A stretch of 64,000 nucleotides of DNA. It comes from Hirudo medicinalis (taxonomy: Eukaryota > Annelida > Clitellata > Hirudinida > Hirudinidae). The notes under the pieces were generated by a model, which was given only the letters and a program-made list of their open reading frames with translations, did no database searches and was not told the DNA's origin. Each line of letters opens with the position of its first letter. Position 1 is the stretch's first letter. Below are positions 13,433 through 23,901 of this stretch, one piece after another. A program made the position numbers and the translations under genes. The stretch lies in assembly GCA_011800805.1 (NCBI GenBank), contig MPNW01000046.1, positions 77,597-141,596 on the forward strand, read 5' to 3'.

Positions 13433-13534
13433 GCGTCAATGAGGATGGATTAACTTTTACTCTCCTCTCTTCCAGGCCTTCCAACAACTATCCTGCTTTT
13501 TTTGTTTATAGCGATCATTATCGGACTACGGTGA

Positions 13535-13700
13535 TTGTGACGTCGACGATGATTCTGAAGATGATGATGACGGAGATGATGGTAGTGGTGATTGTGATAA
13601 TACTGATGAATACGATATTGATGGTGCTGACGATGATTATGGTAGTGAAGATGATGTTGATGGAAGTGATTAGGATGGTGATATTAATGTCTAAGTGGAT
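13535..13700. repeat. GAT/GATGGT-rich tract
   Basis: A degenerate trinucleotide tract of GAT, GGT and GAC triplets on the plus strand. It leaves a low-complexity frame rich in Met and Val that does not look like a gene. Confidence 0.65.
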
Positions 13701-14269
13701 GATATTTGTCTAATGACCACCTAATTGATTTGGACTCCTAGGAGAATAAGTCGAACGAACGAAAGTGCATTAAACAGTCGTTCTACCGTTTGAATGAATT
13801 GTGAATTCCATGCACCATGCACAGCATGGCTCCATAAAGAGCCACACAGAGAAGAAAAGATGGCGTTCTGAGATGGTATTGATTTTTGGGATCGATGTTC
13901 CTCATGATGCAAACGTTGTCATTGTTACGAGGTTTTCACATTGGGATGTTGTCATCCAATGCCATTCAACGCTGTGTTGGTGAACGAGGTAATAAGGTAT
14001 TGAGGTAATAATGTTAAGCACGGACAAATTATTAAGTTTATTAAATTATGCGACCAATGATGTAAGTTTTCGTGATGTTTGAGTTTCGAAACAAGCTACG
14101 GTGAAGTAGGCTTTCGACAATCCATGGTGTTTCGTGATGCTTGAGTAACTAGTAATTAATATTCAAATCTATTCACACCGATAGTTCTGTTATTCCAATT
14201 AAGTTCCAATAGATTATTGTAATTATTAGGATTATTATTTCATTATTATAATAATAATATATTTAATAT

Positions 14270-14905
14270 TACAATGATGCTCCAATAAAAATCCAATGAT
14301 AATCCAATAATAATCAACGATACTCCAATAATGCCCCCATGCTACTCCAATAATACTCAATAATACTCAATGATACTCCAATAATACCCCAATGATAATC
14401 CAATAATACTCAATGATACTCCATTAATACCCTAATGATAGTCCAATAATACTTAATGATAGTCAATGATACTCCAATAATACCCCAATGATACTCCAAT
14501 AATACCCCAATGATACTCCAATAATACTCAATGATAATCCAATTTTATTCAATGATACTCCAATAATACTCAATGATAATCCAATTATATTCAATGATAC
14601 TCCAATAATACTCCAATAATACCCAATAATACTCCAATAATACCCCCACAATACTCCAATAATACCCTAATGATAGTCCACTAATACTCAATGATAGTCA
14701 ATGATACTCCAATAATACCCCAATGACAATCCAATAATACTCAATGATACTCCAATAATACCCCAATGATAATCCAATAATACTCAATTATACTCCAATA
14801 ATACCCCACAATACTCCAATAATACCCTAATGATAGTCCAATAATACTCAATGATAGTCAATGATACTCCAATAAAACTCAATGATACTCCAATAATAAT
14901 GCACC
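14270..14905. repeat. Satellite array of ACTCCAATAATACCC-type units
   Basis: About 630 bases consist of variants of CTCCAATAATAC followed by CCCAATGAT, CTCAATGAT or CCTAATGATAG. The basic unit is about 15 bases and combines into higher-order blocks: the same run of about eight units is visible around 14390-14480, 14650-14720 and 14800-14880. The array has no G-rich strand and no open frame worth calling. Confidence 0.85.
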
Positions 14906-16790
14906 GATAAACTGTGGATGATAACAATCTATTGGCAGTAGAATGACATTCAGTTAATGTTGGCTCCCATATCGTAGAGAATCATAATCATCATCACGAT
15001 GACGTCATCTTCAATTCGAGAGCAAATGTGTCATTTTCTTCGCTGGAAGAAATCTTAAAGCGATTCCAGTAGACGTTTTGCAATAATCCCATCGGAAGAT
15101 GTTTAATGTGTTTAATATTTAATGTGTTTAATATTTAGCGCTATGTCATATTTAATGCTATGTCATATTTAATTCAATTAATAATTAAATAAGAAATAAA
15201 TTCATTTTAAATCGGAATAAATATGACAACATCTGCGACATTCTTATGAATTTGTACCTCAAAGGAAAAGTCGACGCAGAAGTTCTGTGGAGTGCACCAA
15301 TGAGAGGAAGGGAGGAAGGAAGGTCTGATGAAAGAGATGAACAGTTTCAAAGGAAAAGACACGGAGAGACGAGAAGCATTTTTCCATTATGAAGCATCCT
15401 CTGTCCAATTTATTTCCAATTTCATGTCCTTGCCGAGGTATTTTGAAAACATTTCGAATCCTGCTAAATAGTTAAAAGTTCCACTTTTTTGGCTCGTAAC
15501 CTCTTCTTAACCTCTTCTTAACTCTCTGAACATTTCTCTCCGACTGCAAAAAAAAATTTTCCTCCAAAAGATTCGCTTTGATGAACAACGAATTAGAAAA
15601 TGAAGAGAACTCCGTTGCTATGGAAACGAACGCATAGAAATGGAAGGAAGGGATGGAATTTCCCAAGCGGTTTATTTAATTGAAGTGTCCGGCAGCGGTG
15701 CGCATGTCCAGGGATGGGCAGGGTAAAATGTCTCCAAGAGAACGCAATGATTCAACAACAAACATCCATTAAGGCCACAAGTGATGGAACATTGCCTCAA
15801 AGAAATGTTTTTTCGAAGAGGAAACCGATGCCTTTAATATCCGCTCTTTGAGAAGGAGGCTTGCTTTCTTATTCAATTCTTATGCTTTCTTATTCAAATC
15901 GTTCGACTAATAGCAGCTCGTGATTGGCATTGGATGATGACAACTACGATGCTGGTGGTGACGATGACAATTGGATGTTATGATGATCGTAATAACTGAT
16001 GAAGAAATAATGGGATGATTACGACAACTGGTAATTTACAAGATTAATGCTAATACTAGACAATGACAACAGCAACAACAAAAACAACGATGATGATGAT
16101 GATGATGATGATAATATAACAATAATAATAATAACAATAATAATAGTCATCATTATTATCACGATCAGTGAATTGCATATTAAGTTGAAATAAATCTATT
16201 TTTGATAACGTGGATCTTGTCGCTTGGTGCTCAGATGTGCATAAGAACACCATTAAAGAATGTTTATTGCTTGTGTGGTCATCATCGCCTCGCTAATAGT
16301 AATATAATAAATTGATGTCAATGATGATGTTTTGAAAAAGCTAAATAATTTCCAGTCCTTCTCATCGTCAAACGACAATGAAAAGGTTTGGATTTTTCCC
16401 GCCACAAGAGTTCCTCGTGTTGTGATGTTGAAGCAGTCAAAACATGGACATTTGTTCTGAGGCAGTCATTCAGTCCTCCTTTATTTCCCCTTCAATTTCA
16501 AGAAAAAACAGGATTTCCACGCTTAAGGAGAGTGAAAACAATTATGAGACTCCACTGTGCCAGTTGTAAACAAACTCCTGCCTGGAAAAATGGAAAGAAT
16601 GGAAGGAAGAATGGAGGGATGAATGGAGGGAGGGATGAATGAATCTCCTCATTGCAAACTATCCGAGGCTCATCATTTATCGCTCCTTCCTTCCTTCTTG
16701 GGTTTATTAGTCCAAGGCAGTACAATTTGTTTCAATTAGGCAGACCAAGCTCACAAGCGCACCTATTTCTACTATCACATGCGAGCTTAT
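14906..16790. other. Intergenic, no gene recognised
   Basis: Mostly unique AT-rich DNA with short repeats, such as a GAT then AAT tract at about 16090-16145. An imperfect X-box-like site, GTTGCTATGGAAAC, lies at 15614-15627. No exon with family resemblance was found on either strand. Confidence 0.5.
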
Positions 16791-16794
16791 CCGC

Positions 16795-17062
16795 ACCACC
16801 ACCATCACCACCACCATCATCATCACCATCATCATCATCATCATCATCACCAACATCATTATCACTACCTCCAACATCACCACCTCCACCAACATCATCA
16901 TCACTACCTCCAACATCATTATCACCACCACCACCATCATCATCATCATCACCATCATCATCATCATTATCACCAACATCATTATCACCACCATCATCAT
17001 CACCACCAACATCATCATCACTACCTCCAACATCATCATCACCATCATTGTCACACGCACCA
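16795..17062. repeat. CAC/CAT trinucleotide tract
   Basis: About 270 bases of CAC, CAT and CAA triplets, with an internal higher-order unit resembling ACATCATCATCACTACCTCC that recurs about four times. All three plus-strand frames are open and read as poly-His, poly-Ser/Pro or poly-Thr-like sequence, so open frames here carry no evidence of coding. Confidence 0.85.
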
Positions 17063-17235
17063 CTAATTCATCCATTCGCTGTATTTCCACAAATGATCAA
17101 TGATTGAAATGAATTGAAAATCGTTGATTGAAGATCGTGGATTGAAGATCTCCTGCAATGCCTTCCTCGTTGTTGAAGCCATTTGAAGAATCATTTTAAT
17201 TGGAACAAACTAATTACATCGATGAACATTTGATT

Positions 17236-17392
17236 GATGAGGAGGAGGAGGAGGAGGAGGAGGAGGACGACGGTGATGATAACGATGATGAGGACGACGA
17301 CGACGATGACGACGACAATAACGACGACGACGACGACGACGATGACGACGATGATGACGACGACGATGACGATGATGATGACTTAATAATAA
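17236..17392. repeat. GAG and GAC/GAT trinucleotide tract
   Basis: A (GAG)8-9 run is followed by about 120 bases of GAC and GAT triplets. It reads as an acidic homopolymer in one frame. It is about 175 bases from the CAC/CAT tract and roughly complementary to it in composition, so the two could pair as a weak hairpin. Confidence 0.8.
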
Positions 17393-17399
17393 GTTAATG

Positions 17400-18410
17400 A
17401 TAATGGCGAAGATGACGACGATGATGTTGATGAAGACTGCACGTGCAGTGGCAACATTGATGCATAGCAGTGTGTATATATAGGAGGCAGAACAAAAAGG
17501 AGTCGACAGAAGATTTATTGCCTTGCTTGGTGGGGACTTACATTCGATACTGAAGTATGGAGACCAACTCTTCCTCTATATGTACATACGTGTGGATCGC
17601 TTCTCATCCGCTAGGTTAGTGGCTTCCATTTGAGCACATCCGCTCTGAATTGACATCCATCCATTAACTCATTTATCCATTCACTCATTCATCTATCATT
17701 AATTCATTCACTCGATCCCCTAGCAATTCACCAATTCCTCTCCACCACGGACCGATTCATATCCACGTCATTAGCGGACACCTGCGTTACGCAACGTTGA
17801 TCACGTACAGGTGGTAACAACGATGTCTGATCGAGAGTTCAACCCCACCTTTGGCACATTAATCTAATCGTTCCTTCTGTGAGAATAATTCGAAATAAAA
17901 ATAATATTTCCAATAAATTCTGAACGTATTGTTTGCGTGTCTGCTTATTGATTTTCCAGGCGTCATGGTCCGATGGTTTTTTCACTTGGGCGTGTGTGGT
18001 CTCTCATTTATAAATCATTTCTTTGTGACCTGCAGTTAAAAGACGCAGAGTGGATGTCTAACGAGCGATAATGGATTTTGTTGTGGATGGCATCCACAAT
18101 GCTCGTACACAATGACATGTAAACAGTTTTGGTTTCATCTTCAAACAGCATTTAAATGCTCATCAAATGCGCTCATTAGTTGAGTTGTAATGCGATAATG
18201 AGTTATTTTAATGCGATAATGAGTTATTTTAATGCGATAATGAGCATATTTCGCATACATTTTGCAGGATCTCGAGGGTAGGAGAAGGGGAGGTTGGTGA
18301 ACATTTCAAAAGCAATCCTTCATTACTCGTCATGCACCGAAATAACTGAAAGGTGTACGAGCTACGTTACTTAATAAGGAAAGAATGAACATTGGAATGT
18401 TCAAGCAAGC
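17400..18410. promoter_or_regulatory. Presumed upstream region of Hox1
   Basis: One kilobase between the trinucleotide tracts and the Hox1 ATG. It contains a threefold repeat of an 18-base unit (GCGATAATGAGTTATTTT form) at about 18190-18245. A TATATATA stretch at about 17472 is a possible promoter element. No coding exon was seen. The regulatory role is inferred from position only. Confidence 0.35.
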
Positions 18411-21400
18411 ATGACGTCAGCGATGATGATGATGATGATGAATGGAAGAGGAGCATCAAGGATGAGTTTGGATTCGTCATCTGGACATCACGAGATGATG
18501 ACAGACAACTACACCCTCTGCAACCTCGACAGTCACACCTACCTTCACATCTCTTCATACGATCGTCATGGCAACAGAGAAGCAGGTACTTCTGAGGAGC
18601 GTTCGGGGGTCAGGGCAGAGGGCAGTTTGGGCGCCTACCACGGTTACCATAGCAATTCGATGGTCATGAGGCAGCCTCCGATCGACTACGAGCGTTTCGT
18701 CGGCAAGGGTGGAAACAACTACCACTACAACAACAGCAACAACAACAACAGCAGCAGCAGCAATTCAAACAACGACAACGAAGAAACGAGAAATGTTGCC
18801 GATTCTTCGTCTGTTGTCTGTTCGACCAAAGACGAGGACAACTACAGGCTCGCCAAGGACAACAAAGAAGAGGCTTTCGACGACAACAACAACGACAACA
18901 GCAACAACAACGTGGTCATAAGAGTAATAGCTCCTGAGGATGAGCCTTGCGATTGGCGATATAAGAACTACAACAACAACAACAACAACAACAACAGCGA
19001 ACTCAATGGTCGACACGTCGATTCCAAAATGAACCTCTACCAACAACAACAGCAGCAACAACAAGTCTCGTACTCCTACGACGACGAACAATTGGCTAGC
19101 GGAGCCAGAGTTCAGAGTGCACACTTTGCACATCTCCACGGCAACGACAGCATACAACAATCGCCGAATTATTACCATGGAGACAGAGAGGCACCTGTCG
19201 GATTTTTTGCGGGCGCATTCGGCCCTCCTCAGCATCATCATCATCATCATCAGTTCAGTTCTTCCGAAAGAGCAGCTTATCAGTTGCCGTCGTCCTCAGA
19301 GCCATCGACTTGCCTGACATCGAATTCAAACTCTCCTCCACAGGTCACATCGGCTCCCATGATTTCCTTCTCTGACAGTTCAGCCTTCAATGTGACCGCA
19401 TCGATTCCGTCGACGACGAACATCGATTCGAACGACAAATCCAACAATAAACATGGATTCTCCACTTCCTCTCCAACTCCTCAAAATCCTGGAATTGATC
19501 AACAACAACAACAACAACAACGATTGCCCAGCAACACTCCTTCGTCGATGCACCCCCTGTCGACGAGCGATTATTCGGCCTCGTCCTACTACTACCCTTA
19601 CCACAACAGTCTGCCAGTTCCCCTCTTAAATCCAACTTACAACGCCACCAGCAACAATAACAACAACACCGTTCAACAAATGGAAAACTCCATCTTCACG
19701 AGCAGATATTTCACGGGCGGAGGACCTGTTTCTCCGATCTCCCCTGCTCAGTTTTACAGCCAGTACCACCCCCACACTAACACCGTGGACCAGGGCTCCT
19801 CGAACCTCTACCCCCACCAGAACCATCACACCAACCACCCGCATCAACTTTTGTATGCCGACCGAGCATTCGGGGGTCTGAGTGGTGTGTTCGGTGTGGA
19901 GGGAGCACGGGGAATCGTATCAAGCAATATCTACGCAGGCTTTCAACCTCAAGGTCAAGGGTCATTGCGCAATGGTTTGCCATCTCCCCCGACCTTTTTA
20001 ATGGGGGGTGCAACTCTGGACGGAGGGGGATTATTGGGTCCCCACTTTCCTCACCACCACCTGGGTTTGTCTCAGGACCATCAACTCGTCAGCAGTACCG
20101 GGGGAAGCACCTCCTCATCTTCCAGCAGCACCACGAATGCGAGTGGTTTGGCCACCTACAAATGGATGACTGTCAAGAGGGGGTCGCCACGAACCACAAG
20201 TAAGTCTTCGAATGCACGTGCATTAATTCACGCATGCACTTCAGAGTTATTTTGCGGAAATTATTGAAACTCTTTTGAAGTTGTAGCTTTAAAAATTGCT
20301 TAAAATTGTAAGTTGTTCTTAAATTATTGAAAGCCTGCATTAAAATACTCCCGATATTTCAAAGAAGAAGGGATCAATAATAATAATAATAGTCAAGCAT
20401 TTAACATGATGTGCTTGCAATTTCAACCACTGCTTTGCTTGAAGGATTTTTATGCAGGGTTTCATCTTTTGAAGGAGGATATGCGAGATGTGGGAACATA
20501 AATTAAGGTAAATAAGCATGCACTCCTTGCATGCACTACAAATAGAAATGTGCATGCAAGTGAATTCATGCAGGAGCAAAACCGTTTTATTAGTTAAGAA
20601 TATTTTTAAAAAGGTCATTTTATCCCACATCAACTTTGAATTCCTCTCGGAGAGTCCTTGGAAGAATTGAATGCAGTGAATTGAATGCAGTGAATTGAAT
20701 GCAATGAATTGAATGCAGTGAATTGAATGCGGTGAATTGAATGCAATGAATTGAATGCAATGAATTGAATGGAATGGCGGGCATTACCTCAATTAAGAGC
20801 AGACGTATTATCTCTCTTCGTGGTAGTTAATTTATTGACAAAAAATAAAACGAAATCTTAAATAAATTGAATATTTGAGTTTCAAATAAATGATGAAACT
20901 CCAATTCGATTCTCATTTATACTCTCAAATACAATTTCTCGTTTTAATGCGCTAATACGCGACTTTGACTTTAATAATTTCGTAACATATACCTGATTAT
21001 CCTGACATTCGGACCTTGTGTTGTTCTTTTTGTAAATTGTACAGACTTGTGTTAGTGGTCTCAAGGACCCTTCAGTTTGATGTTTAATAAATAAATAAAT
21101 AAATAAATTTTCATCGCTTTTAGGATGTTCAATAAATCCTTAAAATAAAGAATAAATTAGCATAATAATAAGTTAGAATAATTATTATAATGGTTGCATT
21201 AGTAATAATAATAATAATAATGTATCGAAGCTCGTTGCGATAAAATAGATGAACTTGAGCGAAGTGAATGCAAGAACATTGGATGGACGCCCAATAGTTT
21301 GCCAAGTAAATGTCACGCAGGACTGTAATTGTGCGGATTTGTGTCACTTTGTAACAAGATTTCAAAAGTAAGAGAGGAGAGTATTCTACGTACTTATAAT

Positions 21401-23901
21401 CTCGCATTCACCGACGATTTCATAGTCGTCATCAGCAGCATCATCGCATTCACCGAAGCCATCACAATTACATCCTTATCCTGACCACTTCCACCACCAC
21501 CACATGGAAGAGGAGCACCACAAGCAACATCATCATCTTTTGCGACGAAGAACGAACGAGTAGCAGTGCAGCATGCGCCCTTCACGATAAGCTTCGATGA
21601 TGTTCTCCGAAGAATTCTTTTATTTACCGAAGGCCGGGAATAATCTAATAGTACTCTCCGTTCTCTGTGCGTGAGCTTCGTGTGGAGAAGATGCACGTGA
21701 GAGGATGCTGTGAACAGATGCTTCCTCATCAGATAATTCGCTCCATTGCTTCAACAATTCCAGACGAATTTTTACATTTCACAGGTCTCCTTGCTATTGT
21801 GCTAAAAATAAATAACTAAATAAATAAACAAGAATCGGGATTTTCCAGCGGATATGATGCACTTGTTTCGGTTACTTCTGAAATTCATGCCGCCATTAAG
21901 TCCCGCCATCTTTCGATTGCAACCGAAAAATATTGACGAGGTTAGTGGACATGTCGTGTGCACAAACATCATTCTGTTTTTTCGTGCGTAAATAAATTTG
22001 AAACTCACAGTTTCCATGAAACTGTGAACTGTTGATGTCGTTGAATAAATTGAAATAATAAAAAATAAGACAAGAATTTCAAATCAGCCCCACTGGAGGC
22101 TGCCTTGTTTAATTGCAAAATGTGATCGCGAAGAGGTTTTTCCTCCGAGCCACATTGTAACGGAATAAAATGAACAATTAGGACTTTAATTCATCAATTA
22201 ATTGCATTTGATATCAGTTTTTCGTGACGTATTCATTTAAATCCGAGTGGCAAGTAGGATGCATTGAATTGTTTTCTTTGATAACAATTGGAGGCTGCTT
22301 ACAATCGGAGGTCTTACTGACGTGGAACATGCAAAGAAAGCATTTGCAGATTTCTTCTTGGCTTCTTCGTGCGTCCTTGGCCTCGTAAATGTAACCTTTA
22401 ACCCTTAATAAACACCATCCAATCATGTCTTTTGTTACAGCAAAGCCACCGCCGACGAACCAACCAGATTACAGCTACCTGACCTCTCCATTCCATCACC
22501 ACCAACCATCTCTTCACCATCACCAACTGAATCCTGCACCACCATCCCACCTTTCCAGCCAGCATCATCATCATCACCACCACCTGCAACAACAGCAACA
22601 ACACTCCTTCACAGCACTTCACCATCATCATGCTGGCTTACTGACCAGCGGTCATCACCACTCTCTCCCCCAGCACCACATATCCCCCAGTTTGAGTCAT
22701 CTTCATCATCATCATCACCACCAACAACAACTCCAGTCAAACCTTGGAAGAACCAATTTCACCAACAAACAGTTGACAGAGTTGGAGAAAGAGTTTCACT
22801 TCAACAAGTATTTGACGAGAGCTCGGAGAATCGAAATTGCTGCAGCCCTCGGCCTCAATGAAACGCAGGTTACCTATTACTTGTACTTGTTACTTATTAC
22901 TTGTTACTCGTTACTTGTTACTTGTTACTTGTTACTTGTTACTTGTTACTCGTTACTTGTTACTTGCCCTTTATTTAAATACTTACTTACCTCAAATAAG
23001 TGATTGCACTCGTTTCTCTTGTACTTGCTGCTTCTTACTTGACTTGTTTGCTCGGCACAATGACATTTGAACGTGCGTGAAATTGAATTATGTGTTCACT
23101 GAAGACGTATCACAGCCACCAAGTGCCGTTATTATGTTTAAATTGAATGATGTTTGCACAAATTAATGACAATAAAATGTATTACTTCGCGGATGAAGCT
23201 TATCACTTCATATGAGTACATAAGTTGCACGCATGTTGTTCTTTAAGTGACAAATAGTGCAGATACTAATTCAAATAAATATATAAACTTCAGTATGATG
23301 CTTGCAAAGAATTTAATAATTTTAAGAATTTATAACATTTCTTGTAATAAAATATTTACAATTATAACACACATTTAAACCTCGTCGATCTCATACTGTT
23401 TATAATGTTTATAAGTTATATGACGTAATCTTATTAATATATTATGATAATTACCCATAGTGAAGGATAATTCATTTGAATAAAAATGGCAAAGAATATT
23501 TTACGAAACCTTTAATGAAAAGCATGCAAATGTACCTCTTCGTTGACCTTAACAACAATTACCAATGGCAGCCAAAATGTGAAGGGAATGTTTAGCAAAT
23601 AATTTACAATGTTGAGGTAAAATTATAAATTATTATTATTATTATTATCATTATTATTATTATTATTATTATTATCCCTAATTTATTTGCACAGCATTAA
23701 CTCAATAGTTACTATTAGGTGAAGATTTGGTTCCAAAACCGGCGCATGAAGCAGAAGAAGAGGGTCAAGGAGAACCAGATAGGGGGGGTGACATCGGCGG
23801 TTACCCCTAGCAACGGCAGCAGCGGTGGTGGAACTTGCATTGAGGCCAGTAGCAGCAGAGAGGAAAACTCTATCGACGAAGGAGAAGCATCTGATGAGTG
23901 A
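18411..23901 (+). CDS. lab: Labial/Hox1 homeobox transcription factor
   Basis: Anterior Hox transcription factor. Three exons, 18411-20199, 22441-22868 and 23719-23901, join in phase to 799 residues, long for the family (fly Labial is about 630). The ATG at 18411 is the first in a frame kept open to the donor GTAAGT. Exon 1 is low in complexity, with runs of Asn, Gln, Ser and His, and ends with the PBC/Exd-binding hexapeptide YKWM (residues 583-586) in the labial context [12 protein letters not shown]. Exon 2 adds His- and Gln-rich sequence and homeodomain positions 1-44 (residues 696-739), including [20 protein letters not shown] and [11 protein letters not shown]. Exon 3 starts at position 45 with [18 protein letters not shown]. 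The helix 3 residues and N-terminal arm are those of labial/Hox1, not Hox2 or later groups. The gene ends with a short Ser/Gly and acidic tail. Confidence 0.97.
20662..20778. repeat. TTGAATGCA(G/A)TGAA tandem repeat in Hox1 intron 1
   Basis: A 14-base unit, TTGAATGCAGTGAA with G/A variation, is repeated about eight times in tandem inside the 2.2 kb first intron. Confidence 0.8.
20870..21110 (+). mobile_element. 3' end of a CR1-like non-LTR retroelement
   Basis: The end of this stretch, at 21042-21110, closely matches the reverse complement of 46735-46800 (shared core ACTTGTGTTAGTGGTCTCAA, then GGACCCTTCAG and an AAATAAAT tail). There it follows the C-terminal part of a CR1-like reverse-transcriptase frame. 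So this is a 5'-truncated copy, in the sense orientation, ending in an (AAAT)n tail within Hox1 intron 1. Its 5' limit is estimated. Confidence 0.65.
22869..22975. repeat. TTACTTG microsatellite at the homeobox splice donor
   Basis: Directly after the GT donor of the homeobox intron the sequence becomes TTACTTG/TTACTCG repeats (about twelve copies). Translation through the intron therefore gives a long false reading frame of Tyr, Leu and Cys. These residues are not part of the protein. Confidence 0.85.

Noticed and set aside
14463..14651. Repetitive hydrophobic frame (YYWSIIG pattern)
   Set aside because: It arises from the 15-base satellite read on the minus strand.
16652..17107. Long Ser/Pro-rich, poly-His or Met/Val-rich reading frames on both strands
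   Set aside because: They are the translations of one CAC/CAT microsatellite, open in all frames, without splice signals or family resemblance.
17200..17397. Poly-Asp/Glu reading frame
   Set aside because: It is only the GAG/GAC tract read in one frame; the sequence around it is non-coding in character.
18765..19250. Long minus-strand frame within Hox1 exon 1
   Set aside because: It is antisense to CAA/AAC repeats and gives a poly-Val-like product; the plus-strand gene explains the openness.
20200..20267. Extension of Hox1 exon 1 past the hexapeptide to a stop at 20267
   Set aside because: GTAAGT at 20200 is a consensus donor, and phase 1 fits exon 2 exactly. A short isoform ending here cannot be excluded but has no support.
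22869..23003. Extension of the Hox1 exon 2 frame into Tyr/Leu repeats
   Set aside because: The homeodomain continues perfectly at 23719 after a GT-AG intron; the extension is the TTACTTG microsatellite.
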